Shown here piece by piece: positions 39,310-48,029 of a stretch of DNA of 64,000 nucleotides. The notes under the pieces were generated by a model. That model was not told the DNA's origin, did not search any database, and saw only the letters and a list, made by a program, of their open reading frames with translations. Source of the stretch: Chloroflexota bacterium (lineage in GTDB: Bacteria > Chloroflexota > Chloroflexia > Chloroheliales > Chloroheliaceae). The first letter of the stretch is position 1. Every line of letters starts with the position of its first letter. The translations under genes were made by a program, and so were the position numbers. The DNA is taken from contig JAQBPB010000066.1 in NCBI GenBank assembly GCA_028287745.1, positions 1-64,000 of the forward strand, written 5' to 3'.

Positions 39310-39753
39310 GTGTTCATTGGCAGTTATGAACATACAATTGATGTCAAAGGACGGATGGCCGTTCCTTCCCGCTTCCGGGACAAATTGGGCGAGCGCATGT
39401 ATGTCACGCGTTGGCTCGATAAATGTCTTGCTCTTTTCCCGGCTGACCAGTTTGAAGACCTGGCGGCTAAAGTAAGCAGCCTTTCCATCGGTGACCCGAA
39501 TGCTCGAAACCTGCGTCGCATCTTTTTTTCAGAAGCCGCCGAGGTAACGCCGGATAAACAAGGCCGGATTAATATTCCCGCCCGCCTGCGGCAGTTTGCC
39601 GGGGTCAGTGCCGATGATGCCCAGGTTGCGGTGGTTGGTATGAACAACTTTGTGGAAATCTGGGCGATGGAAACCTGGAACGAAGTCCAGGAAGAAGCTG
39701 AACAGAACGTGGATACTATGGCGGCTGCTCTTGCTAACATCGGGGCAATCTAA
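39310..39753 (+). CDS. mraZ: transcriptional regulator MraZ
   Basis: 147 residues with two AbrB-like MraZ domains: FIGSYEHTIDVKGRMAVPSRFRD at the start, and VTPDKQGRINIPARLRQFAGV in the second half. GTG start with GGGAG upstream. MraZ is a DNA-binding ring protein that controls the mra/dcw operon; three matching boxes lie upstream of its own gene. Confidence 0.97.
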   Translation: MFIGSYEHTIDVKGRMAVPSRFRDKLGERMYVTRWLDKCLALFPADQFEDLAAKVSSLSIGDPNARNLRRIFFSEAAEVTPDKQGRINIPARLRQFAGVSADDAQVAVVGMNNFVEIWAMETWNEVQEEAEQNVDTMAAALANIGAI

Positions 39754-39848
39754 ATAACCGGTAGCATGCATTTCACTACATTCAACATTTCAAGGGTTGG
39801 CCGGTTAACTATTACAGTAGCCCAGGATTTAGTTGGGAAAAGGCTAAA

Positions 39849-40811
39849 ATGACTGGAAAAGTTAACGCCCCGCACTACTCGGTACTATATAAGGAAATAC
39901 TGGACGGTCTGAAATTGAGCCCTGGGGGGCGTTACATTGATGGGACACTCGGTGCGGGCGGCCATTCTTATGGGATTCTAAGCGCTACCGCACCCACCGG
40001 CCGGGTACTCGGCCTGGATGCCGATACAGTCGCCCTGGGCATTGCCACTGAACGGCTGAAGGAATTCGGGGACCGGGCCAGGCTGGTCCAGAGTAATTTC
40101 GCCCGGTTGGCTGAAGTGGCCCGCGATGAAGACTTCGCGCCGGTTCAGGGTGTAGTGCTGGACCTCGGCCTTTCGTCAATGCAACTGGATGACCCGCAGC
40201 GAGGGTTTTCTTTTCAGGGTGATGGTCCGCTGGATATGCGGTTTGGCTCGGTCCAGGGCAAACTTACCGCCGCGATCATTGTAAACGCCTGGACGGAAGA
40301 AAAACTGGCAAAGCTCTTTTATGAACTGGGTGAAGAACCCCAGGGCCGCCGGTACGCCCGGGCAATAGTAGAAGCACGAAAACAGACTCGTTTCGAGACC
40401 ACCGGCCAATTAGCCGCGTTGCTGGCGAAATTGGGCGGCGGTCGTGCGTCAGGCCGGGATAAGCGGCCAATCCATCCCGCTACCAAAGTCTTTCAGGCTT
40501 TGCGGATGGAAGTGAACCAGGAACTGGCCCGGTTGTCCGAGGGCTTAGCCGGGGCAGTCGAAGTCCTGGCTCCCGGTGGGCGGTTGGCTGTTATCAGCTT
40601 TCACTCACTGGAAGACCGGGTGGTCAAGCGTTTTATGCAGCTCGAAGCCAGTGATAAAATAGTACCCGAAGGCGGGCCTCCAGGCCTATCCTTTCCAAAA
40701 GAACAGCGTCTGGCAATCATCACAAAAAAACCGCTGGAAGCCGGGCCGGATGAACTGGCCCAAAACCGTCGCAGCCGTAGCGCCAAGTTGCGCATAGCGG
40801 AAAAACTCTAA
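39849..40811 (+). CDS. rsmH: 16S rRNA (cytosine1402-N4)-methyltransferase RsmH
   Basis: 320 residues. Methylates N4 of C1402 in 16S rRNA with SAM. HYSVLYKEILDGL, the SAM loop YIDGTLGAGGHS, LDLGLSSMQLDDPQRGFSF and FHSLEDRVVKRF are all typical. Second gene of dcw clusters. GGGAAAAGG precedes the ATG. Confidence 0.97.
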   Translation: MTGKVNAPHYSVLYKEILDGLKLSPGGRYIDGTLGAGGHSYGILSATAPTGRVLGLDADTVALGIATERLKEFGDRARLVQSNFARLAEVARDEDFAPVQGVVLDLGLSSMQLDDPQRGFSFQGDGPLDMRFGSVQGKLTAAIIVNAWTEEKLAKLFYELGEEPQGRRYARAIVEARKQTRFETTGQLAALLAKLGGGRASGRDKRPIHPATKVFQALRMEVNQELARLSEGLAGAVEVLAPGGRLAVISFHSLEDRVVKRFMQLEASDKIVPEGGPPGLSFPKEQRLAIITKKPLEAGPDELAQNRRSRSAKLRIAEKL

Positions 40812-40879
40812 GGGACCCCATGCTCCATCAGGGACACCTTGTTTAAGGCAAAATACTAACACAGGCTAAGGATAACACG

Positions 40880-41395
40880 ATGGAAATGCCGGTAAAAGAT
40901 CCTCGTCGAGGTAAATCTACCGCATTAGTAGATGGCATAGTTAAGACATCCGACCGCGTGCGAGGCATCCGTTCTAACAGGGCACCAAAGACCGGTGAGG
41001 TACGTCTGGCTACTCGCTTTCTATTAATTACCTTATTGGTTTGTCTTGGTTCAATTGTCTGGCTGAGCCAGACCAGCACGCTGGTTTCGCTAGGCTACGG
41101 CATTGCCGGGATGGAAAAGCAAAGGGCACAATTAAACATTGATGCCCAACGTCTACAGTCCCAAATTGCCCAGTACGAAAGCATTAAACGGATTGAAGAC
41201 GAAGCTAAAAACAAATTAGGTATGGTACCGGCCAAAAATTCCGTCTACGTTAAAATCCCAGCCATTCAGCCTGAAAGTACCCCTGCTGCTTCAACAAATC
41301 CTTACCTGGCTCCTGATACCGAATGGTGGAAGGACCTGCGCGGGATTTTGCCCCAGCAGACTAAAAGTGTGATTACTACACCGGGAACTAAATAG
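40880..41395 (+). CDS. ftsL: FtsL-like division protein
   Basis: 171 residues: a basic cytosolic N-terminus, one transmembrane helix (FLLITLLVCLGSIVWLSQ), then a coiled coil (MEKQRAQLNIDAQRLQSQIAQYESIKRIEDEAKNKLGM) ending in a proline-containing tail. Layout, LGM motif and position between rsmH and the PBP gene identify it as FtsL/septum-initiator type. It partners FtsB/DivIC and FtsQ in activating FtsWI. The tail of about 55 residues after LGM is longer than usual. Confidence 0.85.
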   Translation: MEMPVKDPRRGKSTALVDGIVKTSDRVRGIRSNRAPKTGEVRLATRFLLITLLVCLGSIVWLSQTSTLVSLGYGIAGMEKQRAQLNIDAQRLQSQIAQYESIKRIEDEAKNKLGMVPAKNSVYVKIPAIQPESTPAASTNPYLAPDTEWWKDLRGILPQQTKSVITTPGTK

Positions 41396-41406
41396 AGGAG
41401 CCAGGC

Positions 41407-43299
41407 ATGAGTCCAACCCTTGAGAAACCACCGGCCCGCCCACGACCGGCCCGCTCACTGTTAAGCGAAAACGAGCCAACTATTATAAACAGCCGCCGTC
41501 CGGCCCGCGCCGCCCGCCAGACTTCTTTGCTGGGCGATGCCGCCAAAGATTTTGATGTGCCCAGACCACCGGCCACCGAACGCAACCGCAAATTCTTTTA
41601 TCTGTCGCCTTTTACACGTATTCGGATTACTATTTTCTTTATTACACTATTTGCCCTGGCAATTTTCGTTCAACTATTTACGCTTCAAATCCAGGACCGC
41701 TACCAGTCGCGCGAATATGCCCAGCGGAACAGGCTCTATACCACGCCCATTCCGGCTACTCGCGGTTTGATCCTGGATACCAACGGCCTGGTGCTGGCAT
41801 CGAATACCTTTGTCTATAACATTTTTGCTTCGCCAAAAGACCTGACTGAACGCCAGTCGGCTAAAATCGCCGATATCCTGGCTCCCTTACTGCCCGACGT
41901 ACCCAAGGCCCAGATCAAAGAGGCGGTTACTTTCGGCGCGGATAAAAGGAACCATAAGCTGGTCGCCGCCGGGGTTAGCTTTGAAGCCGCCGAGAAAATC
42001 CGGCAGGCCGATATCTTAGGCATTACTATAGAAGCACCCAGCCGCCGGACTTACCCCAACAATAGTATGTTGAGCAACCTTTTAGGCTTTGTCAACTACG
42101 AGAACAATGCCGATTACGGTCTCGAAGGTAAGTACAACGAAATATTAAGAGGTACACCCGGCTCCCGCTATGCCGAACATGACGCCGACGGCAACCCGAT
42201 CGTGCTGGGCCAGATTCAACTTACCCCGGCAGTCGAAGGGGGTAATATCAGCCTGACCATTGATGCATCGGTGCAGAATATTGTCGAACGTGAGCTATTG
42301 AAGGGTATGCTGAGCCACAGCGCGGAAAAAGCCATGGCAATCGTGGCCGACCCGCAGACCGGCCAGATTATAGCCTGGGCCAACTTCCCTAACTATAACC
42401 CGAACGAGTTCTTCAAGTCCGATACCAAGTTGTTCCGCGACCCCCTGGTAAGTGATATTTACGAGCCGGGCAGTACCTTTAAAATCCTGACGGCTGCCAT
42501 CGGTATTGAAACCGGGGTAGTGGCACCGAACAGCGCCGCTGACCTGCCGGGTTGTGTAATCGAGTACGGCCACCGGATTTGTAACTTTGATAGCGTCGGC
42601 TACCCGAACCAGACGGTCATCAAGACCCTGGAGAAATCCAGCAACGTGGGTGCGATGTGGATCGCTAAAAAGTTCGGCCCGGATAGGTATTACCAGTACA
42701 TGAAGAGTTTCGGTATCGGCGCTCCGACTGGCATTGACCTCAAGGACGAAGGCATCGGTATTTTCAGGAGTAATAAAGACCCCAACTGGAGTCCGCTGGA
42801 TTACCTGCAAAACTCTTTCGGCCAGGCGGTGGCGGTAACCCCCATCCAACTGGTGGCCGCTGTTTCGGCCGTCGCCAATGGTGGGAAACTGATGAAACCT
42901 TACGTGGTTTCCAAGATAACCCGCAACGGCGAAATTATTGAACAAAACCAGCCGACATTTGTCCGGCAGGTAATTTCGGCCCAGAGCGCCAGGACCACTA
43001 CCGATATGCTGGTAAGCGCGGTCCGGCAGGGTGAAACTCGCCTGGCCGATGTTAAAGGCTACAAGGTAGCCGGTAAGACCGGTACGGCGACCCTTTTCGA
43101 GAACGGTGTTGAGAGCCAGTTTACGATTGGTTCGACTATCGCTTACGCTCCGGCTGATAACCCGCGCTTTGTGGTACTGGTCCGCTATGACAAGACTAAA
43201 GATACCCCCTGGGGCAGTAACACGGCGGCCCCGGTGGTAAAGACCATTACCGAGCAGCTCTTTAATTATTACAAGATAGCGCCGACGGAGACTAAATAA
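41407..43299 (+). CDS. ftsI: division transpeptidase FtsI (class B PBP)
   Basis: 630 residues. A long, Pro/Arg-rich cytosolic N-terminus of about 70 residues, one transmembrane helix (IRITIFFITLFALAIFVQLFTLQ), the PBP dimerisation domain and a transpeptidase domain. The catalytic motifs are all present: Ser356 in EPGSTFKIL, SSN at 411-413 and KTG at 557-559. It cross-links septal peptidoglycan with FtsW. No PASTA domains follow, unlike the homologue in many Firmicutes. murE does not follow; a 464-base gap does. Confidence 0.95.
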   Translation: MSPTLEKPPARPRPARSLLSENEPTIINSRRPARAARQTSLLGDAAKDFDVPRPPATERNRKFFYLSPFTRIRITIFFITLFALAIFVQLFTLQIQDRYQSREYAQRNRLYTTPIPATRGLILDTNGLVLASNTFVYNIFASPKDLTERQSAKIADILAPLLPDVPKAQIKEAVTFGADKRNHKLVAAGVSFEAAEKIRQADILGITIEAPSRRTYPNNSMLSNLLGFVNYENNADYGLEGKYNEILRGTPGSRYAEHDADGNPIVLGQIQLTPAVEGGNISLTIDASVQNIVERELLKGMLSHSAEKAMAIVADPQTGQIIAWANFPNYNPNEFFKSDTKLFRDPLVSDIYEPGSTFKILTAAIGIETGVVAPNSAADLPGCVIEYGHRICNFDSVGYPNQTVIKTLEKSSNVGAMWIAKKFGPDRYYQYMKSFGIGAPTGIDLKDEGIGIFRSNKDPNWSPLDYLQNSFGQAVAVTPIQLVAAVSAVANGGKLMKPYVVSKITRNGEIIEQNQPTFVRQVISAQSARTTTDMLVSAVRQGETRLADVKGYKVAGKTGTATLFENGVESQFTIGSTIAYAPADNPRFVVLVRYDKTKDTPWGSNTAAPVVKTITEQLFNYYKIAPTETK

Positions 43300-43553
43300 C
43301 TATGCAAGAGTAAAGTGGTTTTAACTACTTTCCGGTTTATACCTCACAACCGCTTTACTCAAACCAACCATGAAATATACCCGGCAGAATCGTTTGGTGT
43401 CTGCCAATTGTCCCTTCTCCTGACAAACCCCGCTCTCTGGATTCTATCCTTGTAAAGCGGGGCGGAAATATTTACTTTAAGTATCTACCGGATCAAGTGG
43501 GGCCTTGTGTCCGGTAAAAACATTATAAAGCCGGTTTCAGCCGGATTTAGTCA
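43300..43553 (+). other. gap after ftsI with long inverted repeats
   Basis: No gene seen. GAGTAAAGTGGTT (43308-43320) pairs with AACCGCTTTACTC (43348-43360) along 13 bases with one G-U. GGCAGA/TCTGCC (43383-43405) and CCCCGCT/AGCGGGG (43428-43462) are further inversions. None has a T tail. Together they probably reduce readthrough from the first half of the dcw cluster. Confidence 0.45.
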
Positions 43554-43581
43554 TTGACTAAGGGAAAAAGAACGCTATAAT
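43554..43581 (+). promoter_or_regulatory. second dcw promoter, before murF
   Basis: TTGACT (43554-43559) and a perfect TATAAT (43576-43581) with a 16-base spacer. A second TATAAT lies at 43727-43732, but its nearest TTGAAC is 20 bases upstream, so it is weaker. Confidence 0.75.
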
Positions 43582-43596
43582 TAGTATAGGTGAGGC

Positions 43597-43714
43597 GATA
43601 AATCCCACTCGTGGCGATTTATCCCAACATTGCAGGAAGGGTCCTTATCTGTTAGAATCAGCCCACTTTGTTCAGAATAAACCAGTCTTGCTCCTACAGG
43701 TTGAACTGGTTTAT
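43597..43714 (+). promoter_or_regulatory. structured murF leader with two hairpins
   Basis: Just after the predicted transcription start, GATAAATCCCAC (43597-43608) pairs with GTGGCGATTTATC (43611-43623) with a 2-base loop and one bulged C. About 50 bases on, ATAAACCAGT (43677-43686) pairs perfectly with ACTGGTTTAT (43705-43714) with an 18-base loop. They could be RNA structures or operator dyads; no known riboswitch matches. Confidence 0.5.
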
Positions 43715-43763
43715 AAATGTGATACCTATAATGGTTTAGCGTTTACATAAAAAGAGGTTTTGA

Positions 43764-45299
43764 TTGGACAATAAGTTGACCTTACCGGTAATAGTCGCGG
43801 TTACTGAAGGGGTTGTATCGCCCCTGCCAGGGACCACTACCGATACCCTTCCGCAATCCATCTATCACGTCTCACCAGGCTCACCAAATTCTTCCCTTGA
43901 CGTAAGCCCCAATAGCCCGGCCAATACAAGCGCAACGCTGGCTGAGCGCGGTACTTTAACATTTGAAAAGTTTGTTTATGATAGCCGCGAAGTCACACCG
44001 GGCGCTTTTTTTATAGCTTTACCGGGTGAAGTGACCGACGGGCATAATTACATACCTGAGGCAGTGGCCCGGGGCGCCCTCGCTTGCCTGGTACGCCAGG
44101 ATTGGGTGGCCCAACAAACCACTTTAGACCCGCAGGTTAGCTGGGTGGTAGTTGAAGAAACCCTCGCGGCTTTCCAGAAGCTAACCGCTTACTGGCGCAA
44201 CCAGTTTACCGGGTTAAAGGTAATCGGGGTTACCGGCAGCGTTGGCAAGACCAGCACCAAAGAACTGATGGCCGCCGTTTTAGGACAGCGGTTCCAAATT
44301 TTCAAGACTCCTAAAAGTATCAATACCGAGCAAAGTATCCTGCCGGTCCTGTTAAAGCTTCAGGCCAGCGACCAGGTGGCGGTGGTTGAGATGGGCGCGG
44401 GGTATGTGCTGGGAGAACTCGAACGGCTGTGCCAGGTTGCCCGGCCCCAGATTGGCGTAGTGTTAAATGTCAGTCATAGCCATATAGGCCGGCTCAAAAG
44501 CCTGGAAAATATCGCCCGTAACAAGTCCGAACTGGTCCACTCGCTCCCTCCAGCTTCGGAAGGTGGGGTGGCCGTTTTAAATGGGGATGACGCGCGGGTC
44601 AAGGCTATGGCTTCTCAGACCCCGGCCCGCCCTTTCTTTTACGGTCTGGACCGCTCTTTTGACCTGTGGGCGTCCGATATTGTAGGACTGGGGCTGGAAG
44701 GCCTGCAGTTCACGGCACATTACCAGGGCCAGGCCCGGCAGCTAACCCTGCCGCTGTTAGGTCGGCATAGTGTCCATACCGCCCTGGCGGCGATTGCGGT
44801 CGGCCTGCTGTGTGGCATGGACTGGCCCGAAATTGAACAGGGTTTGCGGGACCGGGGAGCGCAGGTCCGGCTAGTCGTACTGCCGGGCTATAACGGTTCG
44901 ACCGTCATTGACGATAGCTATAACGCCAGCGCGGTTTCGAGCGTAGCGGCCCTGGAACTCCTGGGTGACATTAAACTGGCCCCGGCCGGGCGCCGCCTGG
45001 CGGTGCTGGGCGATATGCTGGAACTGGGCGATTTCGAACAAGAAGCGCATTACCAGGTCGGTCGAAAGGCCGCCAGGGTAGTGGACCACCTGGTAGTGGT
45101 CGGACCGTTAGCCCGGATGATCGGGGAAGAAGCTCGCCGCCAGGGACTCGCCGGGGACAAAATCCATTTTGCCAGCAGTAAAGCCGAAGCAGTTGAGTGG
45201 CTGCATACTAACCTGCAACCGGACGATTACCTGTTAATTAAAGCATCACGTGGCTCACGCCTGGAAGAAATAGTCGAGAAGGTGAGGGCTGATAGATAG
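43764..45299 (+). CDS. murF: UDP-MurNAc-tripeptide:D-Ala-D-Ala ligase MurF
   Basis: 511 residues from a TTG with AGAGG before it. MurF adds D-Ala-D-Ala to the UDP-MurNAc-tripeptide. DSREVTPGAFFIALPGEVTDGHNYI, the ATP loop GVTGSVGKTSTKE, MGAGYVLGELERLCQVARPQIGVVLNVSHSHIGRL, and VIDDSYNASAVSSVAAL are diagnostic. The first 60 residues, Pro/Ser/Thr-rich, are an unusual extension before the MurF fold. First gene behind the second dcw promoter. 2 bases separate it from mraY. Confidence 0.96.
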   Translation: MDNKLTLPVIVAVTEGVVSPLPGTTTDTLPQSIYHVSPGSPNSSLDVSPNSPANTSATLAERGTLTFEKFVYDSREVTPGAFFIALPGEVTDGHNYIPEAVARGALACLVRQDWVAQQTTLDPQVSWVVVEETLAAFQKLTAYWRNQFTGLKVIGVTGSVGKTSTKELMAAVLGQRFQIFKTPKSINTEQSILPVLLKLQASDQVAVVEMGAGYVLGELERLCQVARPQIGVVLNVSHSHIGRLKSLENIARNKSELVHSLPPASEGGVAVLNGDDARVKAMASQTPARPFFYGLDRSFDLWASDIVGLGLEGLQFTAHYQGQARQLTLPLLGRHSVHTALAAIAVGLLCGMDWPEIEQGLRDRGAQVRLVVLPGYNGSTVIDDSYNASAVSSVAALELLGDIKLAPAGRRLAVLGDMLELGDFEQEAHYQVGRKAARVVDHLVVVGPLARMIGEEARRQGLAGDKIHFASSKAEAVEWLHTNLQPDDYLLIKASRGSRLEEIVEKVRADR

Positions 45300-45301
45300 G
45301 T

Positions 45302-46495
45302 ATGTGGCACGGTAGCCCCCTGAACCAGTTTCAAGCACTAATAATTGACACCACCCGCGCCATTAGCGGGCAAACTACAACGGTCGGACAAACCAATCCT
45401 GGCTCGGGTACGCTGGTATTTGGACTTTTGTTAGCCGGATTGACCTTCTTGATAACCTGGGCCATTGGCGGGCCCCTGGTCGCCTGGCTCCGTTATAAGA
45501 AAATCGGCAAGCAAATCCGGGATGAAGGCCCGGAAACGCACCTTAAAAAGACCGGCACCCCTACCATGGGCGGGCTGATGATGAGTGTTTCAATCCTGTT
45601 CGTCACGATTGCATTCATTCTGATACCGCTGGTGGTAACTACCGGCAAAGGTCTGGCCGTATTGCTCCCTATCGGGATCGTCCTGGCCTGTGGGACTTTA
45701 GGGGCTTTTGATGACTTGCTGACTTTAGTCGGCAAGCGAATGCCGCCAGTTGAAACTCCGGTAGCGCCCCCGGTAGGTGAAACGCGCCAGGAACGGCGCA
45801 AGCGTAAAAAGCTTAACGCTTACGGGCTGGCGGGCCGGTTTAAGATGGCCTGGCTGCTGGGTATCTCGGCGGTCGCGGCCCTGATCCTGTACTTTCCACT
45901 GGACCTTCGCAAGGTTTACGTACCTTTTATCCGCGAACCGGTGGTCCTTGAAAGCTGGATCTACATTCCGCTGGCAATCCTGTTTATCTGCGGGATGTCC
46001 AACGCGGTAAACCTGACGGATGGCCTGGATACCCTGGCGGCCAGTACGGCGGCCATCGCCTTTGGCGCTTACGGCATTATCGGGTTTATCCAGTTGCAGC
46101 CGCAGGTCGTTTTACTGGCTTTTACCGCCGCCGGAGCCTGCTTTGGCTTTCTGTGGTACAACGCCTTTCCGGCCCAGGTCTTTATGGGCGATACCGGGTC
46201 GCTGACCCTGGGAGCGCTGCTGGCGGTGCTGGCTTTCCAGACCAACCAGTGGCTGTTGCTTCCGCTGATTGGCGGAGTGTTTGTCGCCGAAGCAGTCTCG
46301 GTAATGCTCCAGGTCAGTTGGTTTAAATACACCAGGCGCAAGTATGGGGAAGGCCGCCGGTTTTTCAAAATGTCGCCCCTGCACAACCATTTTGAGTTGA
46401 GCGGGTGGTCGGAAACACAAACGTCGATGCGCTTCTGGCTTTTCAGTATGGTCCTGGCCCTGGTAGGGGTGGCGCTGGCCCTGATAGGCCAATAA
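45302..46495 (+). CDS. mraY: phospho-MurNAc-pentapeptide transferase MraY
   Basis: 397 residues, about ten membrane helices. MraY transfers phospho-MurNAc-pentapeptide to undecaprenyl phosphate, giving lipid I. KKTGTPTMGGLMM, the aspartates in GAFDDLLTL, NAVNLTDGLDTLA, and MGDTGSLTLGALL and SPLHNHFELSGWSE are intact. A polar insert (about residues 145-175, VETPVAPPVGETRQERRKRKKLN) enlarges a cytosolic loop, and the N-terminus is extended. Starts 2 bases after murF. Confidence 0.96.
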   Translation: MWHGSPLNQFQALIIDTTRAISGQTTTVGQTNPGSGTLVFGLLLAGLTFLITWAIGGPLVAWLRYKKIGKQIRDEGPETHLKKTGTPTMGGLMMSVSILFVTIAFILIPLVVTTGKGLAVLLPIGIVLACGTLGAFDDLLTLVGKRMPPVETPVAPPVGETRQERRKRKKLNAYGLAGRFKMAWLLGISAVAALILYFPLDLRKVYVPFIREPVVLESWIYIPLAILFICGMSNAVNLTDGLDTLAASTAAIAFGAYGIIGFIQLQPQVVLLAFTAAGACFGFLWYNAFPAQVFMGDTGSLTLGALLAVLAFQTNQWLLLPLIGGVFVAEAVSVMLQVSWFKYTRRKYGEGRRFFKMSPLHNHFELSGWSETQTSMRFWLFSMVLALVGVALALIGQ

Positions 46496-46536
46496 TTAAA
46501 GAATGGGCCGGGTAAACCGGCCATTGGGGAACACGG

Positions 46537-47976
46537 TTGAACGATAGCGGGCGGTTAAACTTAAAAGGAAAAAAGACCCTGGTAATGGGCCTGGGACTGC
46601 ATGATGGCGGCCTGGGCGTAGCCCGGTTTCTGGTTGAACAAGGGGCTGACGTAACGGTAACCGACCTGCGCAGCGCCGAAGTCCTGGCGCCGACCCTGGA
46701 AAAGCTCAAGGGCTTGCCAATCCGTTACGTCCTGGGTGACCACCGTGAAGAAGATTTCCGGCAGGCCGAACTGGTCGTGCGCAACCCGGCGGTCCCTCGC
46801 GAGTCACGGTTTTTGCAGATTGCGCGTGAAGCCGGGGCCAGCCTGGAAATGGAAATGACGCTTTTCTTTAAGCTCTGTCCTTCCAATTTCATCCTGGGTA
46901 TCACCGGGACACGCGGCAAGACCAGCACAACCCTGCTGGCCGGGAGCCTTTTAAAGGAATGGCGGCCGGATACGGTAATCGCCGGGAACCTGCGCATCTC
47001 GGCCCTGGCGACCCTGGACCGGATTACGCCCGAAACACCGGTGGTGCTGGAACTTTCAAGCTGGCAGTTGGAAGGACTGGGCGAACAAAAGCTAAGTCCC
47101 CGGCTGGCCGCTTTTACCAATATGTCGCCGGACCACCTGAACCGGTATCGCGATATGGACGATTACGCCGATGCCAAGCGCAATATTTACCGCTGGCAAA
47201 AGCCGGGCGATGTGGTAGTCCTGAACGCAGACGACTCGCTGGTAAAAACTTTCGCCGCCGACGCGCCAGGCCAGGTAGCCTGGACTTCGCTGGACCAAAC
47301 CGGTCTACCGGGGGCCTACCTGTCCGGCGACCGGTTTATCTGGAACGATGCGGCTGGTTCTGAGGAAGTCTACCCGGCCGAACTTTTGAAAATGCCGGGA
47401 CGGCACAGCCAGGCCAACGCCCTGACCGCAATCGCCCTGGCGAAAGCCGCCGGTTGCTCGCGTGAAGCCATTTTGACCGGCCTGGCTAATTTCAAGGGCG
47501 TGGCCGACCGGCTGGAACTGGTCCGCGAATTAGACGGTGTCCGCTATTACAACGATACGACCGCCACTTCTCCGGCCGGGACAGTGGTCGCCCTGGAAGC
47601 TTTCGAGCAGGACCAGGGGCAGATTATCCTGATAGCGGGTGGGGCCGATAAGAAACTTGAATTTGAACCTATGGCCCAGGCGATAGCTCGTTCTACCGGG
47701 CTGGGCCGGTTGAAAAAAATTGTCTTGCTGGGTGGAACAGCTACACCGCGTTTGCAAGCGGCCCTGGAACAGGCCGGTATCTCGATTTCCGAAGCGCCTT
47801 ACAGCGATTTCCGGGAAGCGGTACTGGCGGCCAGGCAGCGCGCGCAGCCGGGGGACATCGTCCTTCTTTCACCGGGAGCGGCCAGTTTTGGAATGTTCCT
47901 GCACGAGTTTGACCGGGGCGAGCAGTTCCGCAAGCTGGTGGGAGAATTATCCCCAAAAATAGCAACAACCGCTTGA
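46537..47976 (+). CDS. murD: UDP-MurNAc-L-Ala:D-Glu ligase MurD
   Basis: 479 residues from a TTG with GGGGA upstream. It adds D-Glu to UDP-MurNAc-L-Ala. GLGLHDGGLGVARFLVEQGADVTVTDL is the UDP-binding Rossmann start, GITGTRGKTSTTLL the ATP loop (TRGKT rather than TNGKT), MSPDHLNRY the metal-binding segment and YYNDTTATSPAGTVVAL the C-terminal motif. Confidence 0.95.
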   Translation: MNDSGRLNLKGKKTLVMGLGLHDGGLGVARFLVEQGADVTVTDLRSAEVLAPTLEKLKGLPIRYVLGDHREEDFRQAELVVRNPAVPRESRFLQIAREAGASLEMEMTLFFKLCPSNFILGITGTRGKTSTTLLAGSLLKEWRPDTVIAGNLRISALATLDRITPETPVVLELSSWQLEGLGEQKLSPRLAAFTNMSPDHLNRYRDMDDYADAKRNIYRWQKPGDVVVLNADDSLVKTFAADAPGQVAWTSLDQTGLPGAYLSGDRFIWNDAAGSEEVYPAELLKMPGRHSQANALTAIALAKAAGCSREAILTGLANFKGVADRLELVRELDGVRYYNDTTATSPAGTVVALEAFEQDQGQIILIAGGADKKLEFEPMAQAIARSTGLGRLKKIVLLGGTATPRLQAALEQAGISISEAPYSDFREAVLAARQRAQPGDIVLLSPGAASFGMFLHEFDRGEQFRKLVGELSPKIATTA

Positions 47977-48029
47977 ATTGGAACTATCAGTAACACGTTG
48001 ACTGGCAAAATCTAGGGGTAGGCAACATA

